Below, piece by piece: positions 42,275-49,615 of a stretch of DNA of 49,615 nucleotides. Numbering within the stretch: position 1 is the stretch's first letter; every line of letters begins with the position of its first letter. A model generated the notes under the pieces. That model was not told where the DNA came from, searched no databases, and worked only from the letters and a program-made list of their open reading frames with translations. Both the position numbers and the translations under genes were made by a program. The stretch is from Nitrososphaeria archaeon. Its GTDB lineage: Archaea; Thermoproteota; Nitrososphaeria; Nitrososphaerales; JACAEJ01. The stretch lies in NCBI GenBank assembly GCA_029775875.1, contig JARVKD010000005.1, positions 1 to 49,615 on the forward strand. The letters run 5' to 3'.

Positions 42275-44035
42275 ATGTGTGGAATCATAGGATACGTCGG
42301 TGATAAAGACGCAGTTCCTATCTTAATGAATGGAATAAGGAGGCTTGAATATAGAGGATACGACTCTTGGGGTTTAGCTATTATCCAAGGAGAGATCAAA
42401 TTAATGAAGAATACAGGAAAGATAAGTGAAAGCGGGTCAAATTCTTTTGGACTTAAGGGAAATGTAGGCATTGCACACACAAGATGGGCTACTCATGGCG
42501 GTGTTACAAGAGAGAACGCTCATCCACATACTTCGTGTGGAAAAGAAATAGCCATAGTCCATAATGGAATAATAGAAAACTACCAAGAAATGAAGAAATC
42601 ACTATTAGCTGAAGGTCATAAGTTTACAAGCCAGACCGATAGCGAAGTAATAGCCCACCTTCTTGAAAAATTCTATAATAAATTCAAAGACATAAAGAAA
42701 ACTCTTTTAGCAACTGTAAAGAGGATCAAGGGAAACTTTGCTTTCCTCGCGATCTTTCAAGATGAACCTGATTTGATCTTAGGTGCAAGAAAAGACTCTC
42801 CTCTTGTAATAGGCGTGAGAAAAAATGAACTCTTCTTTGCTAGCGATGTTTTATCCTTTGTTGAATATACGGATAAGGTGATCTTTTTAGATAACTTAGA
42901 GGCAGTAATGGCAAAAAAGGATTCTTTAAAAATATTCGATTTTAATGGGAGAGAAGTTCGAAAAGGCATAACACAAGTAGCATGGGAAGCTTACGATGTA
43001 TCAAAGAAGGAGTTTACTCATTATACCCTTAAGGAGATTCATGAGCAATCAAGCACTATTAAGAATTCTCTTTACCAAGACCCAATTAAGTTAACGAAAT
43101 TTTGCAAATCTATCAAAGTAGCTAAGAAATTGTTCATAACTGCTTCTGGCACTAGCTTTCACGCAGGACTCTTAGCAAGGCATCTATTCTCAAAGATTTC
43201 AAAAGTTTACTGTGAAGCCATCCTGGCAAGTGAATTCAGTCAGGTAATGGACTGGGTGGACAAAGATACAGTTATTCTTGCTATTTCACAGAGTGGTGAG
43301 ACTGCTGATATTCTACATGCTGTTAGGGAAGCAAAAGAGAAAGGAGCAAAAATCCTCTCAATAGTTAATGTCATGAGTTCAACTCTCGATAGAGAGAGTG
43401 ATCTCACGCTTTATCTGAACTGTGGCCCAGAGATAGGCGTTGCAGCAACTAAGAGCTTCACAGCCCAACTTGCACTTATCTATCTTCTTGCCCTAACCAC
43501 GGTTGATGAAGTTGTTAACATAAATAAGCTCAAAAGGCTCAATGATTACGTTGAATTTATTCTTGAACAAAAAAACAAAATCATGAATATAGCAGAAAAG
43601 TACAAAGACAGCAGCGACTTTTACTTTATAGGTCGATCTGTCCACCATCCGATAGCATTGGAGGGCGCTCTTAAGCTCAAGGAACTCTCTTACATTCATG
43701 CTGAGGGAATGGCTGCTGGGGAGTTAAAGCATGGCACTCTTGCTTTGATAGATGAAAGAACTCCTGTCGTAGTGCTTAACCCGAAGGACCAGACTTACCA
43801 TGAGACTCTTAGCAATGCACTAGAAATGAAGGCAAGAGGGGCGAAGATAATAGGAATCTCGAATTTAAATAATGAAATTTATGATGATCTCATCCTTTTA
43901 CCTCAAATTGAAGAACTGCTTTACCCTATAATAGAAGTTATACCTTTACAGATGCTTGCATACTATATGGCTGTCAATAGAGGGGCGGATGTCGACAGAC
44001 CTAGGAACCTTGCAAAGTCTGTCACTGTAAAGTAA
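42275..44035 (+). CDS. glmS: Glutamine-fructose-6-phosphate aminotransferase (isomerizing)
   Basis: A 586-residue enzyme making glucosamine-6-phosphate for amino sugars and glycans. The mature N-terminus must be Cys (CGIIGYVGD), the glutaminase nucleophile, so the start is ATG 42275; the track adds two residues from TTG 42269. The N-terminal Ntn domain (1-220) has IAHTRWATHGGVTRENAHPH. Two SIS domains follow (ITASGTSFHAGLLARH, ISQSGETADIL, GAATKSF-like VAATKSFTAQ), and the C-terminus PRNLAKSVTVK is complete. A likely TATA element (TTTTTAAACC) is at about 42240. Confidence 0.96.
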   Translation: MCGIIGYVGDKDAVPILMNGIRRLEYRGYDSWGLAIIQGEIKLMKNTGKISESGSNSFGLKGNVGIAHTRWATHGGVTRENAHPHTSCGKEIAIVHNGIIENYQEMKKSLLAEGHKFTSQTDSEVIAHLLEKFYNKFKDIKKTLLATVKRIKGNFAFLAIFQDEPDLILGARKDSPLVIGVRKNELFFASDVLSFVEYTDKVIFLDNLEAVMAKKDSLKIFDFNGREVRKGITQVAWEAYDVSKKEFTHYTLKEIHEQSSTIKNSLYQDPIKLTKFCKSIKVAKKLFITASGTSFHAGLLARHLFSKISKVYCEAILASEFSQVMDWVDKDTVILAISQSGETADILHAVREAKEKGAKILSIVNVMSSTLDRESDLTLYLNCGPEIGVAATKSFTAQLALIYLLALTTVDEVVNINKLKRLNDYVEFILEQKNKIMNIAEKYKDSSDFYFIGRSVHHPIALEGALKLKELSYIHAEGMAAGELKHGTLALIDERTPVVVLNPKDQTYHETLSNALEMKARGAKIIGISNLNNEIYDDLILLPQIEELLYPIIEVIPLQMLAYYMAVNRGADVDRPRNLAKSVTVK

Positions 44036-44043
44036 ACTTCGCA

Positions 44044-44292
44044 TTATGTGGCTGTATAGACAATATCGCCCTCTCTAACTCTTTGAACTACCTTTAAGCC
44101 TACAGACTTTCCTGCCTCAGCAGACTGAACATCTTGATGCTCTATCTGCATGGATTCTACCATCTGCTCGAAATTAGTTGTGCTTCCTCTTATCAGAATC
44201 TTATCCCCAACTTTTAGAGGCGCTTTTAGCTCTACTACAGCAACTCCTATCTTCGGATAATAATGTGTAATCTTACCTATTTCTCCCATCAC
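44044..44292 (-). CDS. EF-Tu domain 2-like small protein
   Basis: An 82-residue single beta-barrel protein of the translation-factor domain II type. Characteristic pieces are GKITHYYPKIGVAVVEL, LKVGDKILIRG and SMQIEHQDVQSAEAGKSVGLKV, the last resembling the EF-Tu loop with SMQ...V..A..G..VGL. No GTPase domain is present. Stand-alone copies of this kind are frequent in archaea, with unknown role. It converges with glmS, nine bases apart. Confidence 0.85.
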   Translation of the reverse strand: MMGEIGKITHYYPKIGVAVVELKAPLKVGDKILIRGSTTNFEQMVESMQIEHQDVQSAEAGKSVGLKVVQRVREGDIVYTAT

Positions 44293-44529
44293 ATCTAACT
44301 ATACAAATACTAAGTATATTAAATTTAATAGTCAAGAAAAAATATTTTCATATTGGAAATTGCTCATGAAGCAAGGGTCAAAATTTTGATGATTCTTATA
44401 GGAAAAAGTATCGTGATGGTATTAAATGGCTTATTAATAAACCAGTTTTGCCATTTGTCCCATTAGTATTTAGAACTTCTCATTATCTGACATAAAATCT
44501 TAAGACCAAGGGGAAGTAATACACTGCTA

Positions 44530-44736
44530 ATGAGTCAGAAGCTGGTGTATCAGTTAATTAAGGAATTAGGCGGTACAGCTTTTCCAAAACAAATAATCGA
44601 ATTGGCTAAAAAAAGATATCCCGACAGTAAGCTATACGCCTACATCTATACTCGACTACAAAGTCTAGCAAAGTGGGGATATATTAGGAAGAACCCTGAT
44701 GGTAGTTGGTCAATAATGGCTGAATTACCATGCTGA
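44530..44736 (+). CDS. Small winged-helix protein
   Basis: A 68-residue protein with a compact winged-helix look: helix one (LVYQLIKELGG), helix two (FPKQIIELAKKRYP), recognition helix (KLYAYIYTRLQSLAKWGYI) and a short wing (RKNPDGSWSI). It may bind DNA, or it may be an adaptor. The ATG is preceded by GGGGAAG. It converges on the restriction-like gene, 11 bases apart, and could be part of the accessory module or the chromosomal edge next to it. Confidence 0.55.
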   Translation: MSQKLVYQLIKELGGTAFPKQIIELAKKRYPDSKLYAYIYTRLQSLAKWGYIRKNPDGSWSIMAELPC

Positions 44737-44747
44737 AAAATTAATTG

Positions 44748-46595
44748 TCACTCATTAAAGTATTTCATCAAGCTAGTATTTTCAGTGGTAATATTACTGA
44801 CAACCTCATAAACTTGAGGAAGTCTCACGTCACCTTCCATATATTTGAAAGCGCATCTTAATTTATTTCCGAAGTAGGCTACGTCCCACTTATCTCTTTT
44901 TGTAATCCTCACTAGAAAGTCAGCTTTAGCAGGTTGCCAAGAGGTTGTTAACGATGTATCGATACCAAATGCAACACCAATAACGATACGCCTTAATTCT
45001 CTATTTTCTCCCATTCTTTGAAGGGTCTCAATTAGTGCCTCAGTTATGATGCGTTCTCTTCTAATCTTATCTAATTTAGCTATAGTTTCTTCGATTTCCT
45101 TCTTATTGAAAGAGCATTTACTTTCCTCTAAAGCAAGCTCATTTGATTGCTTTGAATTGTCTGGTGGAAGCCATGCCATGACGTCAACATACATCCTTTT
45201 CTGCTCTCTTCCTTTGTGCTTTTCAGGTAGTATGGCAGCGTCTCCCTGTGCCCCTTGATACCTTACTGACATTATGTCGAAGTTATTAGGTTTAAGAATT
45301 TGGTGAATTACGACGTAGGTTACTTCATCTTCGGCAAGTTCTCTTTCTATTTTCTTAACAGAAGAAGGCCTTACGTATCTTCTTGAGTCGAACAATCTAA
45401 TTAGAGATTCCTTGAACTTGTTTTTGTCTATCTTAAAAATAGATTTACGGTCCCATTTAAGCCGAAAGGTAGCTCTTTGGTCCCTATCATGGATGATCAT
45501 TCCATCAGAGAATAAGAAAATCGAGAACAGTACTTTATTATTATACCATTTGTCCGTTATCCTCTGGAGTAACTCTGTTAAGTCGAGAGTGTTGTCAGTT
45601 AGGTTGTTCTTTATGAAACGTTCAACATTTGTAATAAAATCAAAAGGTAACCCTTCAGAGAGAGACTGTTTGATGAACCTGTCAATTAACGTCTTTCTAG
45701 TTTTAACACTATCATCCTTTACAACATATCTTACAAAGACCGTACTAACAGGGATTACAAATGATGAGAATATTAGCATGCCTCTGTCTGGGTCAGCAGC
45801 ATGCGAAAATCTGTTAATCTTAACGACTAATGAGTCTTGATCTAGCCGAATCCTTGACTCCCCTTTTTGATATTTCCTTTGCCTCCAATCTTGAATCCAA
45901 TCTGCAAGGCTCATAGCAGATCGTATATCTTTTTGATAATTTTGAAATTCATTCGCGTTAAGTAACCCACGGACTACAGTCTCTTCCACAGTCTTATTAC
46001 TGCTTATAATGTCAGCATAATTATCTACCGTTTCTTTTACAGCCAAAGTTATTGTTTTCTCTGCAAGAGGGACTAGGCCTTTAGCCGGACAGGATAAGTA
46101 ATTAGGGTCCCTTTTCAGAATGTAAGGGTTTTTATCCATAGTGGGCCACGTTCCTACAATAAAACCTTTAAAACCGAACACTTCATCAAGAATTCGCCCA
46201 ACAGTCAAAGGATTGAACTCTTTCTTACCTCCATGCTCTTTTAAAGACAGCTTTTGGCCAGATATCTTTAGATATAAGCATCCTGATAGAACGGACGCTA
46301 CTCCGCCTATTGCTCTTTGAAGTTCATGATCTTCTGTAAGGACAGATTCAGAAAATTCGCCCAAAATTATTGGAACCTCTACCGAACCTTCACAAATTGT
46401 GATAAGAAAATCTGGAGTTGTTAGAGAATAGATGCTATGGATAGCACACTTTTCTGAATTTTTGAAACTTTTAGGACTCCTAACCAACTTGATGGGGATC
46501 TCTTTAATCTTAGATTGGTTGATTCCTTCCTTAACAAACGGTAGAATATAGTGGTACGCCTGTTCTAAGCATTCAAAATAAACTCTTATTTCCAT
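44748..46595 (-). CDS. Putative restriction endonuclease of a two-methyltransferase R-M operon
   Basis: A 615-residue protein (622 in the track) that I cannot place in a named family. In track numbering, a likely nuclease core is near the C-terminus: YVDVMAWLPPDN (D478) and ELALEESKC (E498-S-K500), a PD-Dx(n)-ExK spacing, followed by helical EIEETIAKLDKIRRERI. A second, weaker candidate is in the N-terminal part: TPDFLITICEG (D69) and LGEFSES (E87), then DHELQRA, where the lysine is missing. It is the last gene of the operon after two DNA methyltransferases, the usual position for a restriction enzyme. GTG 46616 is the track start, but AAAGGTG ahead of ATG 46595 is better. Confidence 0.5.
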   Translation of the reverse strand: MEIRVYFECLEQAYHYILPFVKEGINQSKIKEIPIKLVRSPKSFKNSEKCAIHSIYSLTTPDFLITICEGSVEVPIILGEFSESVLTEDHELQRAIGGVASVLSGCLYLKISGQKLSLKEHGGKKEFNPLTVGRILDEVFGFKGFIVGTWPTMDKNPYILKRDPNYLSCPAKGLVPLAEKTITLAVKETVDNYADIISSNKTVEETVVRGLLNANEFQNYQKDIRSAMSLADWIQDWRQRKYQKGESRIRLDQDSLVVKINRFSHAADPDRGMLIFSSFVIPVSTVFVRYVVKDDSVKTRKTLIDRFIKQSLSEGLPFDFITNVERFIKNNLTDNTLDLTELLQRITDKWYNNKVLFSIFLFSDGMIIHDRDQRATFRLKWDRKSIFKIDKNKFKESLIRLFDSRRYVRPSSVKKIERELAEDEVTYVVIHQILKPNNFDIMSVRYQGAQGDAAILPEKHKGREQKRMYVDVMAWLPPDNSKQSNELALEESKCSFNKKEIEETIAKLDKIRRERIITEALIETLQRMGENRELRRIVIGVAFGIDTSLTTSWQPAKADFLVRITKRDKWDVAYFGNKLRCAFKYMEGDVRLPQVYEVVSNITTENTSLMKYFNE

Positions 46596-46605
46596 GCCCA
46601 CACCT

Positions 46606-47802
46606 TTATTTTTCACATGTTAATAAGATCACGTGCTCCTGTTTTGTTTTATTCCTAAATGCTGGGTTAAAGGTTTTGCTTGCATAGCCCAAATTATACT
46701 CAACCTCATTCACAAGTTTAAATCCTGTCTTATCAGCAAGCTCACGAATTATTGCGTCTCCCTTCAGAAGTTCCTTTCGTATGATCGAATCTCCAACAAC
46801 TATTATGAATGGTTTTCCAGGTTTGAGAATACGGTTAAAATGTTTAAAACACTTCATCATATCATTCATGTAGGTATCAATATTCTCCTTCTGGCTTGAA
46901 TGCCTAAGTCTTGAACCCATCTCGTTAAATTTCGCATTTTCCCAATCTAATCCTAGCCAGAGCATCCGTAATTTGTGATACAAGTAATAATCATAAGTAT
47001 TTGGATAAGGTGGTGAGGTAACTATAAGATCAGCAATGTTGTCATCAAGGAAATCTAAGTATCTGCTGTCAGCATGATATATGTCTACTCTACAATCACT
47101 AGCCATTTGATTAAACTGTTTAACCCTACTAACCATGTCTAGTGCCTTTTCTCTAAAGAGGAGGAAAGGTTGTTTGGGAGGGATTTCTTTTTTTATAGCC
47201 GCATACCTTGTTTCGCTATCTTGATTAGAAACAGGAACTATGACGCAAGAAAACGCTAATAGAAGAAGGTCTTTGAGTTCAGGGGTAACGTCTGCTTCCA
47301 TTATAAGTGCCTTAATTATTGAAAGTTCGTGTAAAACATGTTCTTGAAACCAATGATCTCTATTTGGGAAGTCAGGTAAAACATATGAAAAAGCTCCATT
47401 CTTTATATGCTCTCCCATAAAAGCTAGAAGTGTTTTATGTCCATGGAGTTTTAAAACAAAAGAGTCTATTCTTCTCTCTATAATTCTAATCAAATCAGGT
47501 ACTTTGCGTAACTCATCCTCTGGGATTTTTGTTATTTTTACCTTTGACATGAAGACTCCAAGTGGATGTATATCAACACCTATGCTGTTTCTCCCTAATA
47601 ATTTTCCCTCAACTAAAGTCGTCCCACTACCACAAAAAGGATCAAAAACAGTGTCATATTTCAGACTAAACTGTCTTATCATAAAGTTTGGTATTTGCGG
47701 TATGAATTTTGCAGGAAAAGGATGGAAGTTATGGGTAAGATATGTAGTATCTTTAGCATTTAATACTATGTTAAGTATTTGTTCTTTAGCTAGGAATGTC
47801 AT
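46606..47802 (-). CDS. DNA methyltransferase (SPPY type), first of pair
   Basis: A 398-residue SAM-dependent DNA methyltransferase. The N-terminal segment THNFHPFPAKFIPQIPN is typical of site-specific enzymes, then motif I is VFDPFCGSGTTLVEG (about 52-66) and the catalytic motif IV is LIVTSPPYPNTYDYY (about 240). The long stretch between them probably holds the target-recognition region. The SPPY motif means exocyclic N4-cytosine or N6-adenine methylation; which one cannot be told. It starts in an ATGA overlap with the second methyltransferase gene, so the pair is translated together. Confidence 0.88.
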   Translation of the reverse strand: MTFLAKEQILNIVLNAKDTTYLTHNFHPFPAKFIPQIPNFMIRQFSLKYDTVFDPFCGSGTTLVEGKLLGRNSIGVDIHPLGVFMSKVKITKIPEDELRKVPDLIRIIERRIDSFVLKLHGHKTLLAFMGEHIKNGAFSYVLPDFPNRDHWFQEHVLHELSIIKALIMEADVTPELKDLLLLAFSCVIVPVSNQDSETRYAAIKKEIPPKQPFLLFREKALDMVSRVKQFNQMASDCRVDIYHADSRYLDFLDDNIADLIVTSPPYPNTYDYYLYHKLRMLWLGLDWENAKFNEMGSRLRHSSQKENIDTYMNDMMKCFKHFNRILKPGKPFIIVVGDSIIRKELLKGDAIIRELADKTGFKLVNEVEYNLGYASKTFNPAFRNKTKQEHVILLTCEK

Positions 47803-48971
47803 ATGCTCGCCTTAGTATTTGCTTCTTGAGGTTTTCTTAATACTACCAAGAATGTGTGATTAATATTTACGTAGAATACTGTGGGATAACCTAATAATAC
47901 TAAACTTCTTTGCTCGTTTTGATCCCAGACTATAAGATCATGATACAGGAAACCTACTTTTTTACCTATATGGGCGATATCGGAATGGAAATCTATGAAC
48001 GGCCTTCCATTTTGAGGATCTCTGCAATCTTTAACTACCCACACATTATATCCGCCTGGCTTAGTTACTAAGATTAATTTCCTCATTAAAGCTTTGATTT
48101 CTTTTAAGAAAGCATCGTAAGGAAGATTACCAAAATCCCTAGGATCTTCCCCATATTGTTTAACTACAGATTTGTTGTCAAATACTAGTCTCGAAGTTTT
48201 GTGAGTTTTTTTCCTATCTTCAATAGAGCGAATGATAAAGTTTGCATATGGTGGTGAAGTAAACATTAATTGTACACTATTTGGTTCCACCCATTTTAGC
48301 AGTTCTCTACAGTCGCCACAAATTACTTTTTGATCTGGCTTCTCAATAAGCGTCTGTTGACCAAGAACCTCTTTTGCAAGGTCAACAAATTTATCATATA
48401 ATTCTATGCCTATTCCTCTTCGTTCGAGATTCCTTGCAGCGACTAAAGTCGTCCCAACTCCTACAAACGGGTCTAAGACTAGATCGCCTTCTTTTGTGTA
48501 CATTTTAATTACTCTCTCAGCTAAAGCTACAGAAAAAGTGGCTCCATGCTTAAGATGGTACCACTCCCGTGCAGAACTTACCTCCCTTGCGCTCCAGACA
48601 CTCTTACTTAATTGTGTCCACTCTTTAGGTGTTAGACCGTTAAAACCAACTCGCTCACTTTCATTTGTTCGGTTTTCACTCTTGGCTGGAGTTTTCACTA
48701 CACTCTTGCCTTCATCTGTGACTAGCTCTACTTGGTAACCATCTTGGGTACGGTTAATCTGTACACGGCTTCCTGCAGAAAACTTACCTTTCAGAAAAGG
48801 CGACCAGATTCTTGCATATTTATCAAGTCTTCCAGGCATTCCATTTACCAGGACATTGGAGGGCATAAGCATGTCCCCGATAAGTTCACTTCGGCTGTTG
48901 GTAGGTATTTGGATGAAACCTTTAAGAACTTCCATGCTTCTAAGAGTTTTCTTAATTACTTTCTCGCTCAT
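47799..48971 (-). CDS. DNA methyltransferase (SPPY type), second of pair
   Basis: A 390-residue methyltransferase. Residues 1-125 form an extra N-terminal region without methylase motifs. Then comes REWYHLKHGATFSVALAERVI, motif I LVLDPFVGVGTTLVAA, the adjacent GIGIELYDKFVDLA, and motif IV LMFTSPPYANFII, with VTKPGGYNVWVVKD after it. Having two different SPPY methylases in tandem suggests an asymmetric site or one enzyme per strand. It starts in an ATGA overlap with the winged-helix regulator gene. Confidence 0.88.
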   Translation of the reverse strand: MSEKVIKKTLRSMEVLKGFIQIPTNSRSELIGDMLMPSNVLVNGMPGRLDKYARIWSPFLKGKFSAGSRVQINRTQDGYQVELVTDEGKSVVKTPAKSENRTNESERVGFNGLTPKEWTQLSKSVWSAREVSSAREWYHLKHGATFSVALAERVIKMYTKEGDLVLDPFVGVGTTLVAARNLERRGIGIELYDKFVDLAKEVLGQQTLIEKPDQKVICGDCRELLKWVEPNSVQLMFTSPPYANFIIRSIEDRKKTHKTSRLVFDNKSVVKQYGEDPRDFGNLPYDAFLKEIKALMRKLILVTKPGGYNVWVVKDCRDPQNGRPFIDFHSDIAHIGKKVGFLYHDLIVWDQNEQRSLVLLGYPTVFYVNINHTFLVVLRKPQEANTKASI

Positions 48972-49198
48972 TCAACTTTCACCTTATTATTAAAGTAAAT
49001 TCTCGCTGGACCGACTTTTCTTGAATAAACATCCCCTTTCTCTTCCATTGCTGAAAGGAAACCTGCCATAAATTGTCGGTTTACATGGGAGGCTTTTGCT
49101 AGTTCCTTCACACTAAGCCCCGGAGTCTTTGAGAGAAGTCTCCTGACTCTCATAGTTAAATCTTTATTCTTATGAGACTGCGTATTCATTTCTGTCAT
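48968..49198 (-). CDS. Winged-helix regulator of the R-M operon
   Basis: A 76-residue winged-helix protein: LTMRVRRLLSKTPGLSVKELAKASHVNRQFMAGFLSAMEEKG is a helix-turn-helix, followed by a wing, DVYSRKVGPARIYF. It is the first gene of the operon, with its stop overlapping the first methylase start. By position it could be a controller protein that delays restriction-enzyme expression, or a general repressor. AAGGATGA lies five bases ahead of the fourth codon (ATG 49189), a possible alternative start. Confidence 0.75.
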   Translation of the reverse strand: MTEMNTQSHKNKDLTMRVRRLLSKTPGLSVKELAKASHVNRQFMAGFLSAMEEKGDVYSRKVGPARIYFNNKVKVE

Positions 49199-49232
49199 CC
49201 TTTTGGTTTTCCTTTATGATAATACATGTTTT

Positions 49233-49249
49233 CCTTAATAAATTTAACG
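49233..49249 (-). promoter_or_regulatory. Probable TATA box of the R-M operon
   Basis: On the minus strand the segment reads CGTTAAATTTATTAAGG. A start about 25 bases downstream (near 49211) would leave a leader of about 13 bases before the regulator ATG. There is no clear palindrome next to it. Confidence 0.4.
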
Positions 49250-49336
49250 AACTATTTAACGCTTTGAGAGACTTAGTAAGAAGCCGTTTCAATTATAGCC
49301 TTTGCTACAAGTGAAAGAATTATATTATTTTTGACT

Positions 49337-49615
49337 TTACTTCTTCATGTATTCTCTTATGCCTTTTACCTTATCTTCCATAGTTCTAGGCTTATCTCTT
49401 CTATCGTCTATTCTAAGGTTAGATTCAACTCTTTTAATTCCAGCTTTGAATAAAGCCTCATGGGCAACTTTTTCTACTGAATAAACCATATCATCAACAT
49501 CATTGGTTAGTTTTAGGTTTCCAAGGTCTAACAAACTCAAACTTTCCAGATCAACGTCTAAAAAAAGGGAGTAAACTTCAATGTTCATGTAGGCTTGTCT
49601 GATAGCATTAGGACC
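49337..49615 (-). pseudogene. Chimeric ORF: agmatinase fragment fused to MTH1187-type C-terminus
   Basis: The frame is open from the right window edge (5' truncated) to a TAA at 49337. Bases 49465-49615 match bases 6464-6614 of the agmatinase gene with 6 differences in 151 (5 silent, one Pro to Leu). After VEKV the protein switches in frame to AHEALFKAGIKR and IDDRRDKPRTMEDKVKGI, which resembles the C-terminal half of the MTH1187/YkoF-like thiamine-binding family. Neither half can be complete: the agmatinase part lacks the DAHxD and SIDLDVLDP metal sites. It is a likely recombination product, or an assembly artefact at a repeat; I treat it as a broken gene. Confidence 0.6.
49465..49615 (-). 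repeat. Diverged copy of agmatinase segment 6464-6614
   Basis: This is the 151-bp duplicated piece itself, same orientation as the original 43 kb to the left. Identity by eye is 145/151. The match may continue beyond the window edge. The left limit is sharp: bases before 49465 do not match those before 6464. Confidence 0.85.

Noticed and set aside
44293-44529. Possible att site or mobile-element end at the left of the R-M module
   Set aside because: The spacer has no integrase gene, no tRNA and no repeat matching 49199-49336, so insertion by an integrative element is not supported.
45412-45840. Plus-strand ORF of 142 aa inside the putative restriction gene
   Set aside because: It has low-complexity Ser/Leu-rich translation, no RBS and lies antisense to a long coherent frame.
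1-49615. tRNA, rRNA or CRISPR array
   Set aside because: I looked for T-loop-like GTTCGA/TTCGAAT with flanking stems in the spacers and for evenly spaced identical repeats. The only TTCGAA hit in tRNA-like context (about 36064) lies inside rpoN, and the only repeats are the two imperfect pairs at 124-417.

Overview
The window reads as a chromosomal segment of an archaeon of the TACK group, most likely a Thaumarchaeota/Nitrososphaeria-type lineage. The evidence is an archaeal ribosomal/RNA polymerase cluster (S13-S4-S11-RpoD-L18e-L13-S9-RpoN-enolase-S2), archaeal isoprenoid genes, archaeal B-family DNA polymerase, deoxyhypusine synthase, L7Ae, RpoP, Trm1, TATA-like promoter boxes, and a divergent FtsZ-like tubulin homolog of the kind known from Thaumarchaeota. 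The sequence is AT-rich and gene-dense with very short spacers. I found no tRNA, rRNA, CRISPR array or transposase. The lineage call rests on gene content only and is an inference.

Layout. 1-100 is the 5' end of a gene cut by the window edge, followed by a 430-base non-coding stretch with two pairs of imperfect direct repeats. 0.5-5.9 kb holds an AhpD-like protein, DUF1122, an M24-fold protein with a degraded metal site, a CDP-alcohol phosphatidyltransferase, small membrane and zinc proteins, and an editing-less threonyl-tRNA synthetase. 5.9-7.7 kb is an agmatinase / deoxyhypusine synthase pair (polyamine to hypusine on aIF5A). 7.8-13.5 kb holds a lipoamide-dehydrogenase-like flavoprotein, DUF2284, DNA polymerase B and two membrane proteins. 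13.7-18.8 kb holds TyrRS, a membrane protein, a sugar aminotransferase plus dolichol-phosphate-type glycosyltransferase pair, RpoP and a tRNA methylthiotransferase. 19.1-27.7 kb holds the FtsZ-like gene, a PHP phosphoesterase, RNase HII with a THEP1 NTPase, Trm1, a HemW-like radical SAM enzyme, an adenosine-specific kinase family protein, a flavin reductase, L7Ae and an alkaline-phosphatase-superfamily enzyme.

27.7-40.5 kb is one long minus-strand information/isoprenoid superoperon. In transcription order it runs S13, S4, S11, RpoD, L18e, L13, S9, a nuclease-fold-like protein, RpoN, enolase, S2, MEMO, mevalonate kinase, isopentenyl phosphate kinase, type 2 IPP isomerase, prenyl diphosphate synthase and GluRS. 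Genes mostly overlap by 4 nt or sit a few bases apart, so translation, transcription and membrane-lipid precursor synthesis are physically linked. 40.6-44.7 kb holds a HTH/S-layer-like regulator, a membrane protein, GlmS, an EF-Tu-domain-2-like protein and a small winged-helix protein.

44.7-49.2 kb is an accessory module: a winged-helix regulator, two SPPY-type DNA methyltransferases and a 615-622 aa protein with PD-(D/E)XK-like motifs, in one translationally coupled minus-strand operon. It looks like an unassigned restriction-modification system. Directly upstream, at the right edge, is a chimeric ORF: a 151-bp segment about 96% identical to the agmatinase gene 43 kb away is fused in frame to the C-terminal end of an MTH1187-type thiamine-binding protein. 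The module and this chimera are the most unusual part of the window.

Regulatory signals include two promoter-embedded palindromes lying between TATA box and predicted start site (3739-3754 and 19079-19100), one GC hairpin plus T-tract terminator (4151-4175), and four convergent gene pairs whose stop codons interlock in the same 4-nt overlap.
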